Of a DNA stretch of 64,000 nt, positions 53,939 to 62,334 are shown piece after piece. Made by a program: the position numbers and the translations under genes. The DNA comes from Planctomycetota bacterium. GTDB lineage: Bacteria > Planctomycetota > Phycisphaerae > Phycisphaerales > Phycisphaeraceae. How positions within the stretch are numbered: the first letter of the stretch is position 1; each line of letters begins with the position of its first letter. The stretch lies in contig CP066225.1 of assembly GCA_016350165.1 (NCBI GenBank), forward strand, positions 4,464,001 to 4,528,000, in the 5' to 3' direction. The notes beneath the pieces are model-generated. The model did not search any database. It had not been told where the DNA came from and saw only the letters and a program-made list of their open reading frames with translations.

Positions 53939-55284
53939 AGCTTATGCATGATAGCAAACTTATGAAGCATGTTGAGTGCGTAAGCTTCGATAGAGTTCTG
54001 AGGTGAAATGCTGCGAATCATGTTATGTATTTGAATAATTCGGTTTTTAAAGGTTTCTATTTGTGCGGCACGATCAATTTTGTAAAGCGATGAGACGATG
54101 AGGTGGATGTGATCGAACATGATGGGGTCGTCAATGTCAGGGTTTTCAAAGAAGAATGTTGTCATGATGCTTGGTTGATCGTGAATTGATGAAGCACTTT
54201 CGAGATCAATGATGCGCAAATCTGTTGGGGAGTTGCCTTGAATGAAGTTGTCGAGTTTTGCATCACGTATGATGAAATCTTCGCGGTGTATTTGTTTGAG
54301 AATGTTTGCGGCTGCATGTAGCGATTGCGGTGAGAGTTGGTTAGTTAATCTATGATGTTGCAAGTTTTGGCCTGGGATTTTTTCGAGGACCAGTATGCTG
54401 TGCATGGGCGTTTGCTTGAAGTCGATAATGTTTGGTAGAAGTTGTTCAAGACCTGCAGCATACATTTTTTGATACATGAGATATTCGTGATTGATCAGGT
54501 CTTTGCCTGTGGCTCGGACATCTTGAGGATGGATACCACGAGATGATCCGATTTTCACGATGACTTCAGTGTAGGTGTTCTTTGAGATATCGAGAGCGAG
54601 ATATGTGCCACCTTTCCATGCTTGCATTTTCGCTTCGAAAATAGGGTATTTTGTCAGAAAATCTTCTAGGTCTGGATCAGTTTCTACTGGTTCGAGGTGT
54701 GGTATGAATGGATCTTGGAGGCCGAGTTGTTTGTATTGGTTTGGGTTTGTACGGTCGTCGCTGAAGGAGGTTGCTTTGTGTGTGATTTCGAGGCTTTGGT
54801 AGGAGCCGTAACGGTAGTAGAGAGGGAGTCCTCGGCCGATGGCGTTGGCATGGGGTACGATTGGGCAGAGGCCTGAATAAGAGGAAAGTGTTTGCTTGAG
54901 GGCGATGATGAGGGAGTCGATATCGTTGCATGTCTGGAGGTAAGCGACGATCGCTTTGCCGATTTGGGAGTATGCTGCAAAACCTGAATTAATTTTCTTT
55001 AGTACACGTAATGAACGTGCGTATTTGAAACAGGTATTGTGTTGGATGAGGATTGGTGCAATGGTTGTGAGAATGTCGTAGTAGTTTTGGATGGATGACG
55101 AGATGTATAGTTTCCAGCCATGTTTTATATTAGATGGAACTTGGCCGTAGGCTGCCCATGTTTGTGTGAATGTGTTTTTTTGAGCAGGTGTGTAGATGAT
55201 TGCATCGGGGCCAAAGAAATCAGGGGAGGGTATGTCTTGTGTTGGTTTTACCATCGTCGATGACTGAAGAATATGCAGAGACAC
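53890..55284 (-). CDS. LanKC-like lyase-kinase protein without cyclase domain
   Basis: 464-residue protein that matches the first two domains of class III/IV lanthipeptide synthetases. The N-terminal lyase-like domain (residues ~20-165) shows GWKLYISSS (56-64), CFKYARSLRVLKKINSGFAAYS-like segment (85-106) and PLYYRYGSY (154-162). The kinase-like domain has Lys244 (VIVKIG), Glu267, catalytic R340-D-x-K-x-D-N346 and D360-L-E. In classical enzymes the kinase phosphorylates Ser/Thr and the lyase eliminates phosphate to give dehydro residues. Here the lyase Lys-x-His signature reads K58-L-Y60, so the general-acid His is replaced by Tyr, and the usual ~400-residue C-terminal cyclase is missing. Three precursor-like genes lie directly upstream on the same strand. 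Confidence 0.75.
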   Translation of the reverse strand: MSLHILQSSTMVKPTQDIPSPDFFGPDAIIYTPAQKNTFTQTWAAYGQVPSNIKHGWKLYISSSIQNYYDILTTIAPILIQHNTCFKYARSLRVLKKINSGFAAYSQIGKAIVAYLQTCNDIDSLIIALKQTLSSYSGLCPIVPHANAIGRGLPLYYRYGSYQSLEITHKATSFSDDRTNPNQYKQLGLQDPFIPHLEPVETDPDLEDFLTKYPIFEAKMQAWKGGTYLALDISKNTYTEVIVKIGSSRGIHPQDVRATGKDLINHEYLMYQKMYAAGLEQLLPNIIDFKQTPMHSILVLEKIPGQNLQHHRLTNQLSPQSLHAAANILKQIHREDFIIRDAKLDNFIQGNSPTDLRIIDLESASSIHDQPSIMTTFFFENPDIDDPIMFDHIHLIVSSLYKIDRAAQIETFKNRIIQIHNMIRSISPQNSIEAYALNMLHKFAIMHKLQNASQRTRSFSPSLQ

Positions 55285-55350
55285 AAAGTCAATACGATTG
55301 AATGTTGCGTTGTGCAGGGGTAATGAATTTTTTGGTGCTTAACCTGTTGT

Positions 55351-55587
55351 TTATGAAGGATCAAAGCACGTTACTACTGAAATCCAAGGTGTAGTTGTTG
55401 TTGCTGTTGTCGTTGCAGTGGTGAGCATGATTGTGTCGTTGTTCTTATGCAATGAACGAATGGCTTGCTCGTTGATGCAGAAACCAGTGAGAAGCAGAAG
55501 GAGTTGAGATTTGTTCTGTGCAGCATGTAAGTCACTGCGAAACTTTTGGTATTCTGCGGGATTGTCTTTCAGTTTTTGAATATCCAT
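55351..55587 (-). CDS. RiPP precursor peptide C
   Basis: 78-residue peptide from ATG 55587 with a GAGGAAG ribosome site; the frame is open upstream, but the ATG aligns exactly with the starts of the two sister peptides. The leader MDIQKLKDNPAEYQKFRSDL aligns without gaps to the others over 46 residues (shared N9, Y13, F16, R17, A23, N25, S27, L33, F36, E40, I43, R44, L46). The core is Thr-rich (TTATTTATTTT) and ends WISVVTCFDPS, so its Cys is five residues from the end, unlike the other two, which end in Cys. Next gene is the LanKC-like enzyme. Confidence 0.7.
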   Translation of the reverse strand: MDIQKLKDNPAEYQKFRSDLHAAQNKSQLLLLLTGFCINEQAIRSLHKNNDTIMLTTATTTATTTTPWISVVTCFDPS

Positions 55588-55621
55588 ATGTACTTCCTCA
55601 ATGAACTGTTTTACTGAATAT

Positions 55622-55852
55622 TTAGCACGCGTAGTATGAAACGACAACGGTTGTGGTTGCAGAGATTGTAGGAGTGAAGGTTGCAAGGATGCTGTCCTCG
55701 CTGTCAGGAGTGCTGAGTGATCGGATGTCGATTTCATTAGTGCTGAATTCAGCGAGTATTTTGCGTAGATCGGAAGTATTTGCGGCTTTCATGATGTTGT
55801 TGCGGAATTGGCTATAAGTTTCGGGGTTGCTTTTGAGCATGTTTGGATTCAT
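55622..55852 (-). CDS. RiPP precursor peptide B
   Basis: 76-residue peptide with an AAGGAG ribosome site ending 7 bases before its ATG. The leader (MNPNMLKSNPETYSQFRNNI, then TSDLRKILAEFSTNEIDIRSL) is conserved with A and C. The core SILATFTPTISATTTVVVSY ends YAC with a single C-terminal Cys. Seven or more Ser/Thr residues could be dehydrated and one Cys used for ring closure. Expected to be the substrate of the nearby lyase-kinase; mature structure unknown. Confidence 0.72.
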   Translation of the reverse strand: MNPNMLKSNPETYSQFRNNIMKAANTSDLRKILAEFSTNEIDIRSLSTPDSEDSILATFTPTISATTTVVVSYYAC

Positions 55853-55881
55853 GTCGTTCTCCTTTCATTTGATGATGTGGC

Positions 55882-56121
55882 TTAGCAAGCGGCATATGAG
55901 ATAAATATTGTTGATGTCGTTGTGGTCGTTGTTGGAGGGATTGAGAGAAGGTTGTTTGAGTCATCGAGATCGGATTGGGGGGCTAATGCACGGATAGAGT
56001 CTTCGGTTGTGCAGAATTCAGTGAGTATGTGATTGATTTCAGACTTGTTGTTGGCTCCGAGAATGTGAGCGCGGAATGATTGATATGCAGACGCATTGTC
56101 CTGCAAGTGATTGGCATTCAT
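55882..56121 (-). CDS. RiPP precursor peptide A
   Basis: 79-residue peptide, first gene of the cluster, with ribosome site AGAAGGA before its ATG. Leader MNANHLQDNASAYQSFRAHI, then NNKSEINHILTEFCTTEDSI, shares the invariant positions listed for peptide C. After an Asp-rich spacer the core PPTTTTTTSTIFISYAAC ends in Cys, matching the SYxAC ending of peptide B. The leader contains one extra Cys (position 37, shared with C). No transporter or protease is adjacent. Confidence 0.72.
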   Translation of the reverse strand: MNANHLQDNASAYQSFRAHILGANNKSEINHILTEFCTTEDSIRALAPQSDLDDSNNLLSIPPTTTTTTSTIFISYAAC

Positions 56122-56132
56122 GGTAAATCCTT

Positions 56133-56149
56133 CTAGTCGACTGGACTAG
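56133..56149. repeat. Inverted repeat in front of the RiPP operon
   Basis: CTAGTC / GACTAG with a five-base spacer lies 11-27 bases upstream of the peptide A start, immediately before its ribosome site. It may be an operator or an mRNA hairpin that controls translation of the first precursor. Confidence 0.45.
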
Positions 56150-56382
56150 TTTGTTAAGTATGTTGTAACGTGTTGTTTGCCGTGTAATAAAGAAATGCTG
56201 AGTCGATACATTTTATGAAGTTGTGTGTTGCTCGATCCAGTTAAGTGATTAGAAAACTAATTGAGTATTTAGTGTGAAGATATTGTGGGTTTAGCTAGGT
56301 TGTGATGTGGAATTACTTAGTAATAGGTAATTTTCGTGCATTACTAGGAGGTTATTTGCGAAAGTATAGAGGAGTGGAAATG

Positions 56383-56413
56383 AAAAAGGCTGAGCAAGTG
56401 AATGCTCAGCCTT
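56383..56413 (-). terminator. Intrinsic terminator of nifJ
   Basis: AAGGCTGAGCA (56386-56396) and TGCTCAGCCTT (56403-56413) form a perfect 11-bp stem with loop AGTGAA; on the minus strand it is followed by a T run. It lies 28 bases after the nifJ stop and insulates the RiPP operon from nifJ transcription. Confidence 0.88.
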
Positions 56414-56440
56414 GTTGGTTTTTGTAGGAGTTTGTCGTGC

Positions 56441-59400
56441 TTATTTAGCGGCTACTACTTCTTGGACTTCTTCAACCTTGTCGGCAGTCATAATGGCTGC
56501 GAGTTGTTTGTAGACTTCGATGCGTTGCTTCGCTTGAAGCTCTGCATATTCTACGAACTTCTCATAACCTTCTGGGTTCATTTTCTGAACCATGCGGAAG
56601 CGGTTTTGGCCGGCCATGTACTCGCGGACAGATCCCTTGAAGATCTTATTGTCGAGTTGGAGTGCTGGCTTGCCTGTGCCACGGAGGCGTGGGTCGAAGC
56701 GGTAGAGAGGCCAGATGCCAGCGTCGACAGCGAGTTTCTGCTGGTTGAGGCCTTGAGCGAGGTCGTAACCGTGAGCGATACAGTGTGAGGAAGCGATGAT
56801 GATGGATGGTCCATCATATGACTCGGCTTCTTTGACTGCTTGAATGACTTGGTTGTCCTTGGCACCGAGTGCGACTGAGGCAACGTATGCGTGGCCGTAA
56901 GACATGGCGATGAGGCCGAGGTCTTTCTTGCCGATTTCCTTACCGGATGCTGCGAACTTCGCGGAAGCACCGATAGGTGTTGCTTTGGAAGCTTGGCCGC
57001 CGGTGTTTGAGTAGACTTCGGTGTCGAGCACGAGGATGTTGATGTCACGATCGGAAGCGATGACGTGGTCGAGACCGCCGTAACCGATGTCGTATGCCCA
57101 GCCGTCGCCGCCAAAGATCCAGATGGACTTGTGGACGAGTGCGTCAGCGATGGAAACGAGACGCTTGGCTTGTGGGTTGTCAGAATCAGCGAGCTGCATC
57201 TTGACTGTTTCGATGCGGCCACGTTGTTCGGAGATAGCAGCTTCATCCTTGTTGCTAGCATCAGCGAGGATTGCTTCGACGAGCGCTGTGCCGAGTTCTG
57301 GCTCAAGTTGCTTGAGCAAGTACATGGCAGCTTCTTTTTGCGAGTCCATAGAGAGACGCATACCGAAGCCATATTCCGCGTTGTCTTCAAACAGTGAGTT
57401 AGACCAAGCAGGACCACGACCTTCGGAGTTGCATGTGTATGGTGTGGTTGGGAGGTTGCCGCCGTAGATTGATGAACAACCTGTTGCGTTTGCAACCATC
57501 ATGCGGTCACCGTAAAGCTGTGTGACGAGCTTGACGTATGGTGTTTCGCCACAACCTGCACATGCACCTGAGAACTCGAACATTGGCTCGAAGAACTGTG
57601 AACCCTTCGCGTCGATGCGAACGATTTTCTCACGAGGTGTTTCAGGTAGCTTGGTGAAGAAGTCCCAGTTGGCTGTTTCGACTGCATGGTTGTCGATGCG
57701 TGAAGCCATGTTGATGGCTTTTTTGCCTGGCTCAGTCTTGGACTTGGATGGACAAACCATGACGCAGAGATTACAGCCGGTACAGTCGTCAGGTGAGACC
57801 TGAAGGATGTACTTGGAACCCTTGAGATCCTTGGCTTTGTAGTCCATGGACTTGAAGTCTTCTGGTGCGCCTTCGAGTGATTCTGGATCAACTGCCTTGG
57901 CACGAATTGCTGCGTGTGGGCAAACCAGAGCACACTTGTTGCACTGAATACAGGTGTCTTCTTCCCAGATTGGGATTTCGGTCGCGATGCCACGTTTTTC
58001 CCATTGGCAAGTGTCCATTGGCCATGTGCCGTCAACTGGGAATGCTGAGACAGGAAGAAGGTCGCCCTTGCCAGCCATGATTTCAGCGGTGACTTTCTGA
58101 ACGAAGTCAGGAGCTTCAGCAGGCACGATTGCAGGACGATTGAAGTCGCCTTCTGGTGTTGCTGTGAGCTTGATTTCGTGAAGGTTTTCGATGGTGCCGT
58201 CGACAGCTTTGAAGTTCTTCTCGACGATGTCCATACCCTTTTTGGCGTATGTCTTTTCGATCGCACCCTTGATCTTTGCGATTGCTTCGTCCTTTGGAAG
58301 GATGCCTGAGATGGCGAAGAAGCAAGTCTGCATGATGGTGTTGATGCGACGACCCATGCCAGTGGCTTGGGCAACTTTTTCCGCGTCGATAACAAAGAGC
58401 TTGACCTGTTTTTCGATCAGCGTTTTCTGTAGTTCGACTGGGAGTTTGGCGAGCGTTTCTTCTGCTGCGTATGGTGAGTTGAGCAGGAAGATTGAGCCTG
58501 GCTTAGCGAGTTCAAGCACGTCGAGTTTTTCAGCGAACATGAACTGGTGACAAGCAACGAAGTCAGCGTCGCCGATTAAGTATGGTGCACGGATTACGTC
58601 TGGACCAAAGCGAAGGTGTGATGTTGTCATCGCACCAGACTTCTTGGAGTCGTAGACGAAGTAACCCTGTGCATAGTTGTCTGTTTCTTCACCGATGATC
58701 TTGATGGTGTTTTTGTTTGCACCAACAGTACCGTCAGCACCGAGGCCATAGAAGACAGCACGGAAGACGTCGTCGGTTTCGATGGACATATCAAGATCCC
58801 ATGAGAGTGAGGTCTTGGTGATGTCGTCGAGGATGCCGACGGTGAAGTGGTTCTTTGACTTGTCTGCTTCGATGTTATCGAAGACAGCTTTGACCATCGC
58901 AGGTGTGAACTCTTTGGAGGAGAGACCGTAGCGGCCGCCGATAACCTTTGGTTCTGCTGCGAATGATGAGTAGCCTTCAGCTCTTGCTTCAGCAAGTGCA
59001 GTGATAACTTCTAAGTACATTGGTTCGCCGACTGCACCAGGTTCCTTGGTACGGTCTAACACTGCGATAGACTTAACGGTCTTAGGCAATGCATCGATGA
59101 AGTACTTAGCTGAGAATGGACGGAAGCAGCGGACTTTGAGGAGGCCGACTTTCTTACCTTGTGCATTCATGTGAGCGACGGTTTGTGCGACAGTTTCGCA
59201 GCCTGAACCCATCGCAACGATGACTTCTTCTGCGTCTTCAGCACCTTCGTACTCATATAGTTTGTACTGACGACCTGAGATTGCAGCGAACTCGTCCATA
59301 GTTTCCTGGATGATGTCAGCAGCTTGGTCGTAGTAGGTGTTAGCAGCTTCGCGAGCTTGGAAGAACACGTCAGGGTTCTGAGCTGTGCCGCGAATTGCAG

Positions 59401-60037
59401 GGTGATCTGGTGTGAGTGATGAAGCACGGAACTTAGCGATTAAGTCAGCGTCCATCAGCTTTTCGAGCTGCTCATCTGTGAGCAATTCGATCTTCGCAAC
59501 TTCGTGAGAAGTACGAAAGCCATCCATGTAGTGCATGACGGGCAGGTGTGCTTTGAACGTTGCTGCATGTGAGATTGCAGCGAAGTCATGTGCTTCCTGA
59601 ACCGAGTTTGAGGAGAGCATCAGGAAACCGGTTTGACGACATGCCATGACATCAGAGTGGTCGCCGAAGATTGAAAGAGCATGAGTCGCAACAGTACGAG
59701 CGGCAACGTGCATCACAAATGGAAGCATCTCGCCAGCGATTTTGTACATGTTAGGAATCATGAGCAGGAGGCCCTGAGAAGCAGTGTATGTGCTTGTCAG
59801 AGAACCGGATTGAAGAGCACCGTGGACAGCGCCGATGGCACCAGCTTCGGATTGCATTTCAACAACATCAGGGATGGTACCCCAAAGGTTGGTTTTACCT
59901 TTGGAAGCCCATTCTTCAACGAACTCGCCCATAGGGGATGAGGGAGTGATGGGATAGATAACAGCGACTTCAGAAAGTCGATGGGCAACGGAGGCGACTG
60001 CTTCATTGCCGTCAAGAGTCATCATTCGGCTAGACAT
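56441..60037 (-). CDS. nifJ: Pyruvate:ferredoxin (flavodoxin) oxidoreductase
   Basis: 1198-residue single-chain enzyme converting pyruvate and CoA to acetyl-CoA and CO2 with reduction of ferredoxin or flavodoxin. Domain order is complete: pyruvate-binding region with YPITPSSPMGE (~29-39), CoA/transketolase C-type domains, two 4Fe-4S clusters (CIQCNKCALVCP near 695 and CTGCNLCVMVCP near 750), the third cluster region CAGCGETPY (~826) and TPP site GDGWAYDIGYGGLDHV (~975) with DTEVYSNTGGQ. Length is as expected. C-ending codon bias suggests strong expression. Its presence fits anaerobic or microaerobic metabolism. Confidence 0.96.
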   Translation of the reverse strand: MSSRMMTLDGNEAVASVAHRLSEVAVIYPITPSSPMGEFVEEWASKGKTNLWGTIPDVVEMQSEAGAIGAVHGALQSGSLTSTYTASQGLLLMIPNMYKIAGEMLPFVMHVAARTVATHALSIFGDHSDVMACRQTGFLMLSSNSVQEAHDFAAISHAATFKAHLPVMHYMDGFRTSHEVAKIELLTDEQLEKLMDADLIAKFRASSLTPDHPAIRGTAQNPDVFFQAREAANTYYDQAADIIQETMDEFAAISGRQYKLYEYEGAEDAEEVIVAMGSGCETVAQTVAHMNAQGKKVGLLKVRCFRPFSAKYFIDALPKTVKSIAVLDRTKEPGAVGEPMYLEVITALAEARAEGYSSFAAEPKVIGGRYGLSSKEFTPAMVKAVFDNIEADKSKNHFTVGILDDITKTSLSWDLDMSIETDDVFRAVFYGLGADGTVGANKNTIKIIGEETDNYAQGYFVYDSKKSGAMTTSHLRFGPDVIRAPYLIGDADFVACHQFMFAEKLDVLELAKPGSIFLLNSPYAAEETLAKLPVELQKTLIEKQVKLFVIDAEKVAQATGMGRRINTIMQTCFFAISGILPKDEAIAKIKGAIEKTYAKKGMDIVEKNFKAVDGTIENLHEIKLTATPEGDFNRPAIVPAEAPDFVQKVTAEIMAGKGDLLPVSAFPVDGTWPMDTCQWEKRGIATEIPIWEEDTCIQCNKCALVCPHAAIRAKAVDPESLEGAPEDFKSMDYKAKDLKGSKYILQVSPDDCTGCNLCVMVCPSKSKTEPGKKAINMASRIDNHAVETANWDFFTKLPETPREKIVRIDAKGSQFFEPMFEFSGACAGCGETPYVKLVTQLYGDRMMVANATGCSSIYGGNLPTTPYTCNSEGRGPAWSNSLFEDNAEYGFGMRLSMDSQKEAAMYLLKQLEPELGTALVEAILADASNKDEAAISEQRGRIETVKMQLADSDNPQAKRLVSIADALVHKSIWIFGGDGWAYDIGYGGLDHVIASDRDINILVLDTEVYSNTGGQASKATPIGASAKFAASGKEIGKKDLGLIAMSYGHAYVASVALGAKDNQVIQAVKEAESYDGPSIIIASSHCIAHGYDLAQGLNQQKLAVDAGIWPLYRFDPRLRGTGKPALQLDNKIFKGSVREYMAGQNRFRMVQKMNPEGYEKFVEYAELQAKQRIEVYKQLAAIMTADKVEEVQEVVAAK

Positions 60038-60255
60038 AATAGCTCAGTCCTTTATCTGTGGCCGTGGGTAAGACAACATGCAGGGTAAGGGGGCGAGTCT
60101 TGACCATGCAAGGCTGCTGAAGTCCACTTCAGCGATCCTACGGCTGGTTGGTATATGGTTGGCCGGTGCGCCGGAGGTGTGTGCCACCAGGCGAAGGGCA
60201 TACACGCGGCCTCAACCAGGCCTAATTGAGCGGTTCAGCGAATCCGCCAAGAAAC
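60038..60255 (-). promoter_or_regulatory. nifJ 5' leader with an 18-base palindrome
   Basis: About 200 bases between a likely -10 box and the nifJ start contain the palindrome GCTGAAGTCCACTTCAGC at 60116-60133 and several GC-rich short stems (for example GGCCT/AGGCC near 60200-60225). It could be an operator or a structured leader. No known riboswitch class is recognised. Confidence 0.4.
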
Positions 60256-60261
60256 ATTATA
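60256..60261 (-). promoter_or_regulatory. Possible -10 box of nifJ
   Basis: On the minus strand TATAAT reads at 60261-60256, within TCTTATAATG. No good TTGACA-like box is seen at the right distance upstream. If used, it implies a leader of roughly 200 bases. Confidence 0.4.
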
Positions 60262-60535
60262 AGACAAAATTACCTTGATTTCCTGTTTACATTAGAAAGT
60301 TGCTAAGTGCATTACTGGACAAAGATTAAGCCTTTTTGCAAAAACGGCCATTTCGGGGTGTCACTTATGTCCGTTTGTGCAGATTAGGGGGGATGGTGAA
60401 GGCAGAATCTGCCTCCGAGCTGGTCAACTAGGCTTGTATGGAACCCTCATAGCTGATACGAGGCCGCTCACCATCGGGTTTGGTGGTGGACTAAGTTTTG
60501 GTTTGTGCTAGATTGGGGGTAATTGGGTCGTGGGT
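60262..60535. other. Divergent intergenic region between nifJ and the FAD oxidoreductase
   Basis: About 270 bases that should hold upstream promoter elements of both genes. GGCAGAATCTGCC near 60404 forms a small hairpin. No gene seen. Confidence 0.4.
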
Positions 60536-62260
60536 ATGGATGGACATGCAGTGGGTCAAGACTTCAGCGGAGCGTTCGCTGAGGTGAACAGGAATAATGA
60601 ACTGCGAGTCCTCAAAATGAGTCAGCAAGAGTTAGCTTGTGATGTATTGATCGTTGGTGGTGGTTTGGGTGGTGTGGCTGCAGCACTGTCTGCGTGCGAA
60701 GCCGGCCGCAAAGTGGTGATGACCGAAGAAACCGATTGGATCGGCGGGCAGATGACCGCTCAAGCTGTTCCTCCGGATGAGAGTCTAACTATTGAAAGCA
60801 CAATTTATGGCACACGTCGGTATCACAAATACCGTCAGGCTGTTCGTGCATACTATCGCCAACACTATCCGTTGAATAGACAGGCATTCGACAACCAACA
60901 TCTCAATCCCGGCGGAGGCTGGGTGAGTTTCATGTGTCACTTGCCTCGCGTGGGCTTGGAAGTCATGAGAAGCATGTTGCTACCATTTGAAACCATGGGT
61001 TTGCTTGATATCAAATACATGGTGAAGCCAGTTGCAGCTGATGTTGATGGCGATGTTGTAAAGAGCGTGACAGTCAAAGATGTAAGTGGCCGCGACCGCG
61101 AGTTCGTAATCAATGCAAAAGTTGTCATCGACGCAACAGAAGTTGGTGAGGTATTGCCGCTCGCTGGTTGTGAGTATGTAACTGGTACTGAAGCGCAAAG
61201 CGAGCATGGCGAACCAACCGCACCAAGTGAAGCACGCCCGCTGAATATGCAAGGCGTCACATGGTGTTTCGCAATGGATCACGTTGATGGTAATCATGTT
61301 ATCGACAAGCCGGAAGGTTATGATTATTGGCGTAATTACGAACATACATTCAAAGGTGCACCAAAAGGTTTGACTTTCGCTTGGCAGGATGTTGTTGAAG
61401 ACAATATGGACAGCGATCGTAATCACATGCGTTTGGAATGGCCACGCCCTGAGGAAGGACGATCCGAGCTTTGTTCATGGTGGGGTTATCGTCAGATTCT
61501 TGATCCAAGTATCTTCGATAAAAACATTAAATGGGCTATGGATTGTGGGGGCAGTGACCCACTTCTTCCTGGCATAACAATGGTCAATTGGTCGCAAAAC
61601 GATTACTACGGTGGTTGTGTTTACGAGGTTGATGATGCTGAACATCACAAAAAGATGGCAAAACAGCTGAGTTTATGCTGGTTTTACTGGATGCAAACAG
61701 AAGCACCTCGTCTCAATGGCGGCGTTGGTTATCCCGGCCTCAGACTCCGCGGCGATGTACTCGGCACAGAAGATGGTTTTGCAAAGAGTATTTACATTCG
61801 TGAAAGCCGCCGCATCAAAGCTGCATTCACACTCACTGAAAACCATATTAGCCAAAATGTGCGAGAAGAGCAGGGTGAAGCTGAACGTTTCTGGGATTCC
61901 ATCGGTTTAGGTCAGTATCACCTCGATCTGCATATTTCAACCGAAGGCGATAGTTCCTGTTTCGTACCAACCTACCCGTATCAAATCCCGCTCGGTAGCC
62001 TTGTGCCAATTCGTATGAAGAACCTCATCCCGGCATGTAAAAATTTCGGCACAACACACCTCAGTAACGGTTGTGCACGTGAGCATCCAATCGAATGGAA
62101 TGTTGGTGAAGTTGCTGGCGTTTTCGCTGATGAATGCATTACTCAATCAGAGAGCGTTCAGGGTCTCTATGGTAATAAAGAAAAGGTTGCAGCCCTCCAA
62201 TCCCGCCTTGTACAAGAGGGCGTGAAATTAGATTGGCCTGCAATTCGCATGCCTCGTTAA
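60536..62260 (+). CDS. FAD-dependent oxidoreductase (FAD_oxidored family)
   Basis: About 574-residue flavoprotein. The dinucleotide motif CDVLIVGGGLGGVAAALSACEAG lies near residues 36-58 of this start, followed by TEETDWIGGQMTAQAVPPDE, a signature of the PF12831-type FAD-dependent oxidoreductases, and by VINAKVVIDATEVGEVLPLAG. The C-terminal NLIPACKNFGTTHLSNGCAREHPIEWNVGE (shown in part) is also typical. Substrate unknown. The start is uncertain: GTG 60530, ATG 60536 or ATG 60617, the last beginning MSQQELACDVLIVG just ahead of the FAD motif. C-ending codon bias in its second half. Confidence 0.82.
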   Translation: MDGHAVGQDFSGAFAEVNRNNELRVLKMSQQELACDVLIVGGGLGGVAAALSACEAGRKVVMTEETDWIGGQMTAQAVPPDESLTIESTIYGTRRYHKYRQAVRAYYRQHYPLNRQAFDNQHLNPGGGWVSFMCHLPRVGLEVMRSMLLPFETMGLLDIKYMVKPVAADVDGDVVKSVTVKDVSGRDREFVINAKVVIDATEVGEVLPLAGCEYVTGTEAQSEHGEPTAPSEARPLNMQGVTWCFAMDHVDGNHVIDKPEGYDYWRNYEHTFKGAPKGLTFAWQDVVEDNMDSDRNHMRLEWPRPEEGRSELCSWWGYRQILDPSIFDKNIKWAMDCGGSDPLLPGITMVNWSQNDYYGGCVYEVDDAEHHKKMAKQLSLCWFYWMQTEAPRLNGGVGYPGLRLRGDVLGTEDGFAKSIYIRESRRIKAAFTLTENHISQNVREEQGEAERFWDSIGLGQYHLDLHISTEGDSSCFVPTYPYQIPLGSLVPIRMKNLIPACKNFGTTHLSNGCAREHPIEWNVGEVAGVFADECITQSESVQGLYGNKEKVAALQSRLVQEGVKLDWPAIRMPR

Positions 62261-62280
62261 TCACAAATTTAAAACAATAG

Positions 62281-62313
62281 AAAAACTGCACGCTACATAA
62301 CGTGCAGTTTTTT
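62281..62313. terminator. Bidirectional intrinsic terminator
   Basis: AAAAACTGCACG (62281-62292) pairs with CGTGCAGTTTTT (62301-62312) around an eight-base loop. T runs occur on both strands, so it serves both convergent genes. Confidence 0.9.
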
Positions 62314-62334
62314 ATTTATTAATTTTGGTTCAAG

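Noticed and set aside
57499-58395. 298-codon minus-strand frame and a 305-codon frame inside nifJ
   Set aside because: They are out-of-frame readings of nifJ, whose iron-sulphur and TPP motifs are intact; composition is Ser/Lys/Gln-rich and unnatural.
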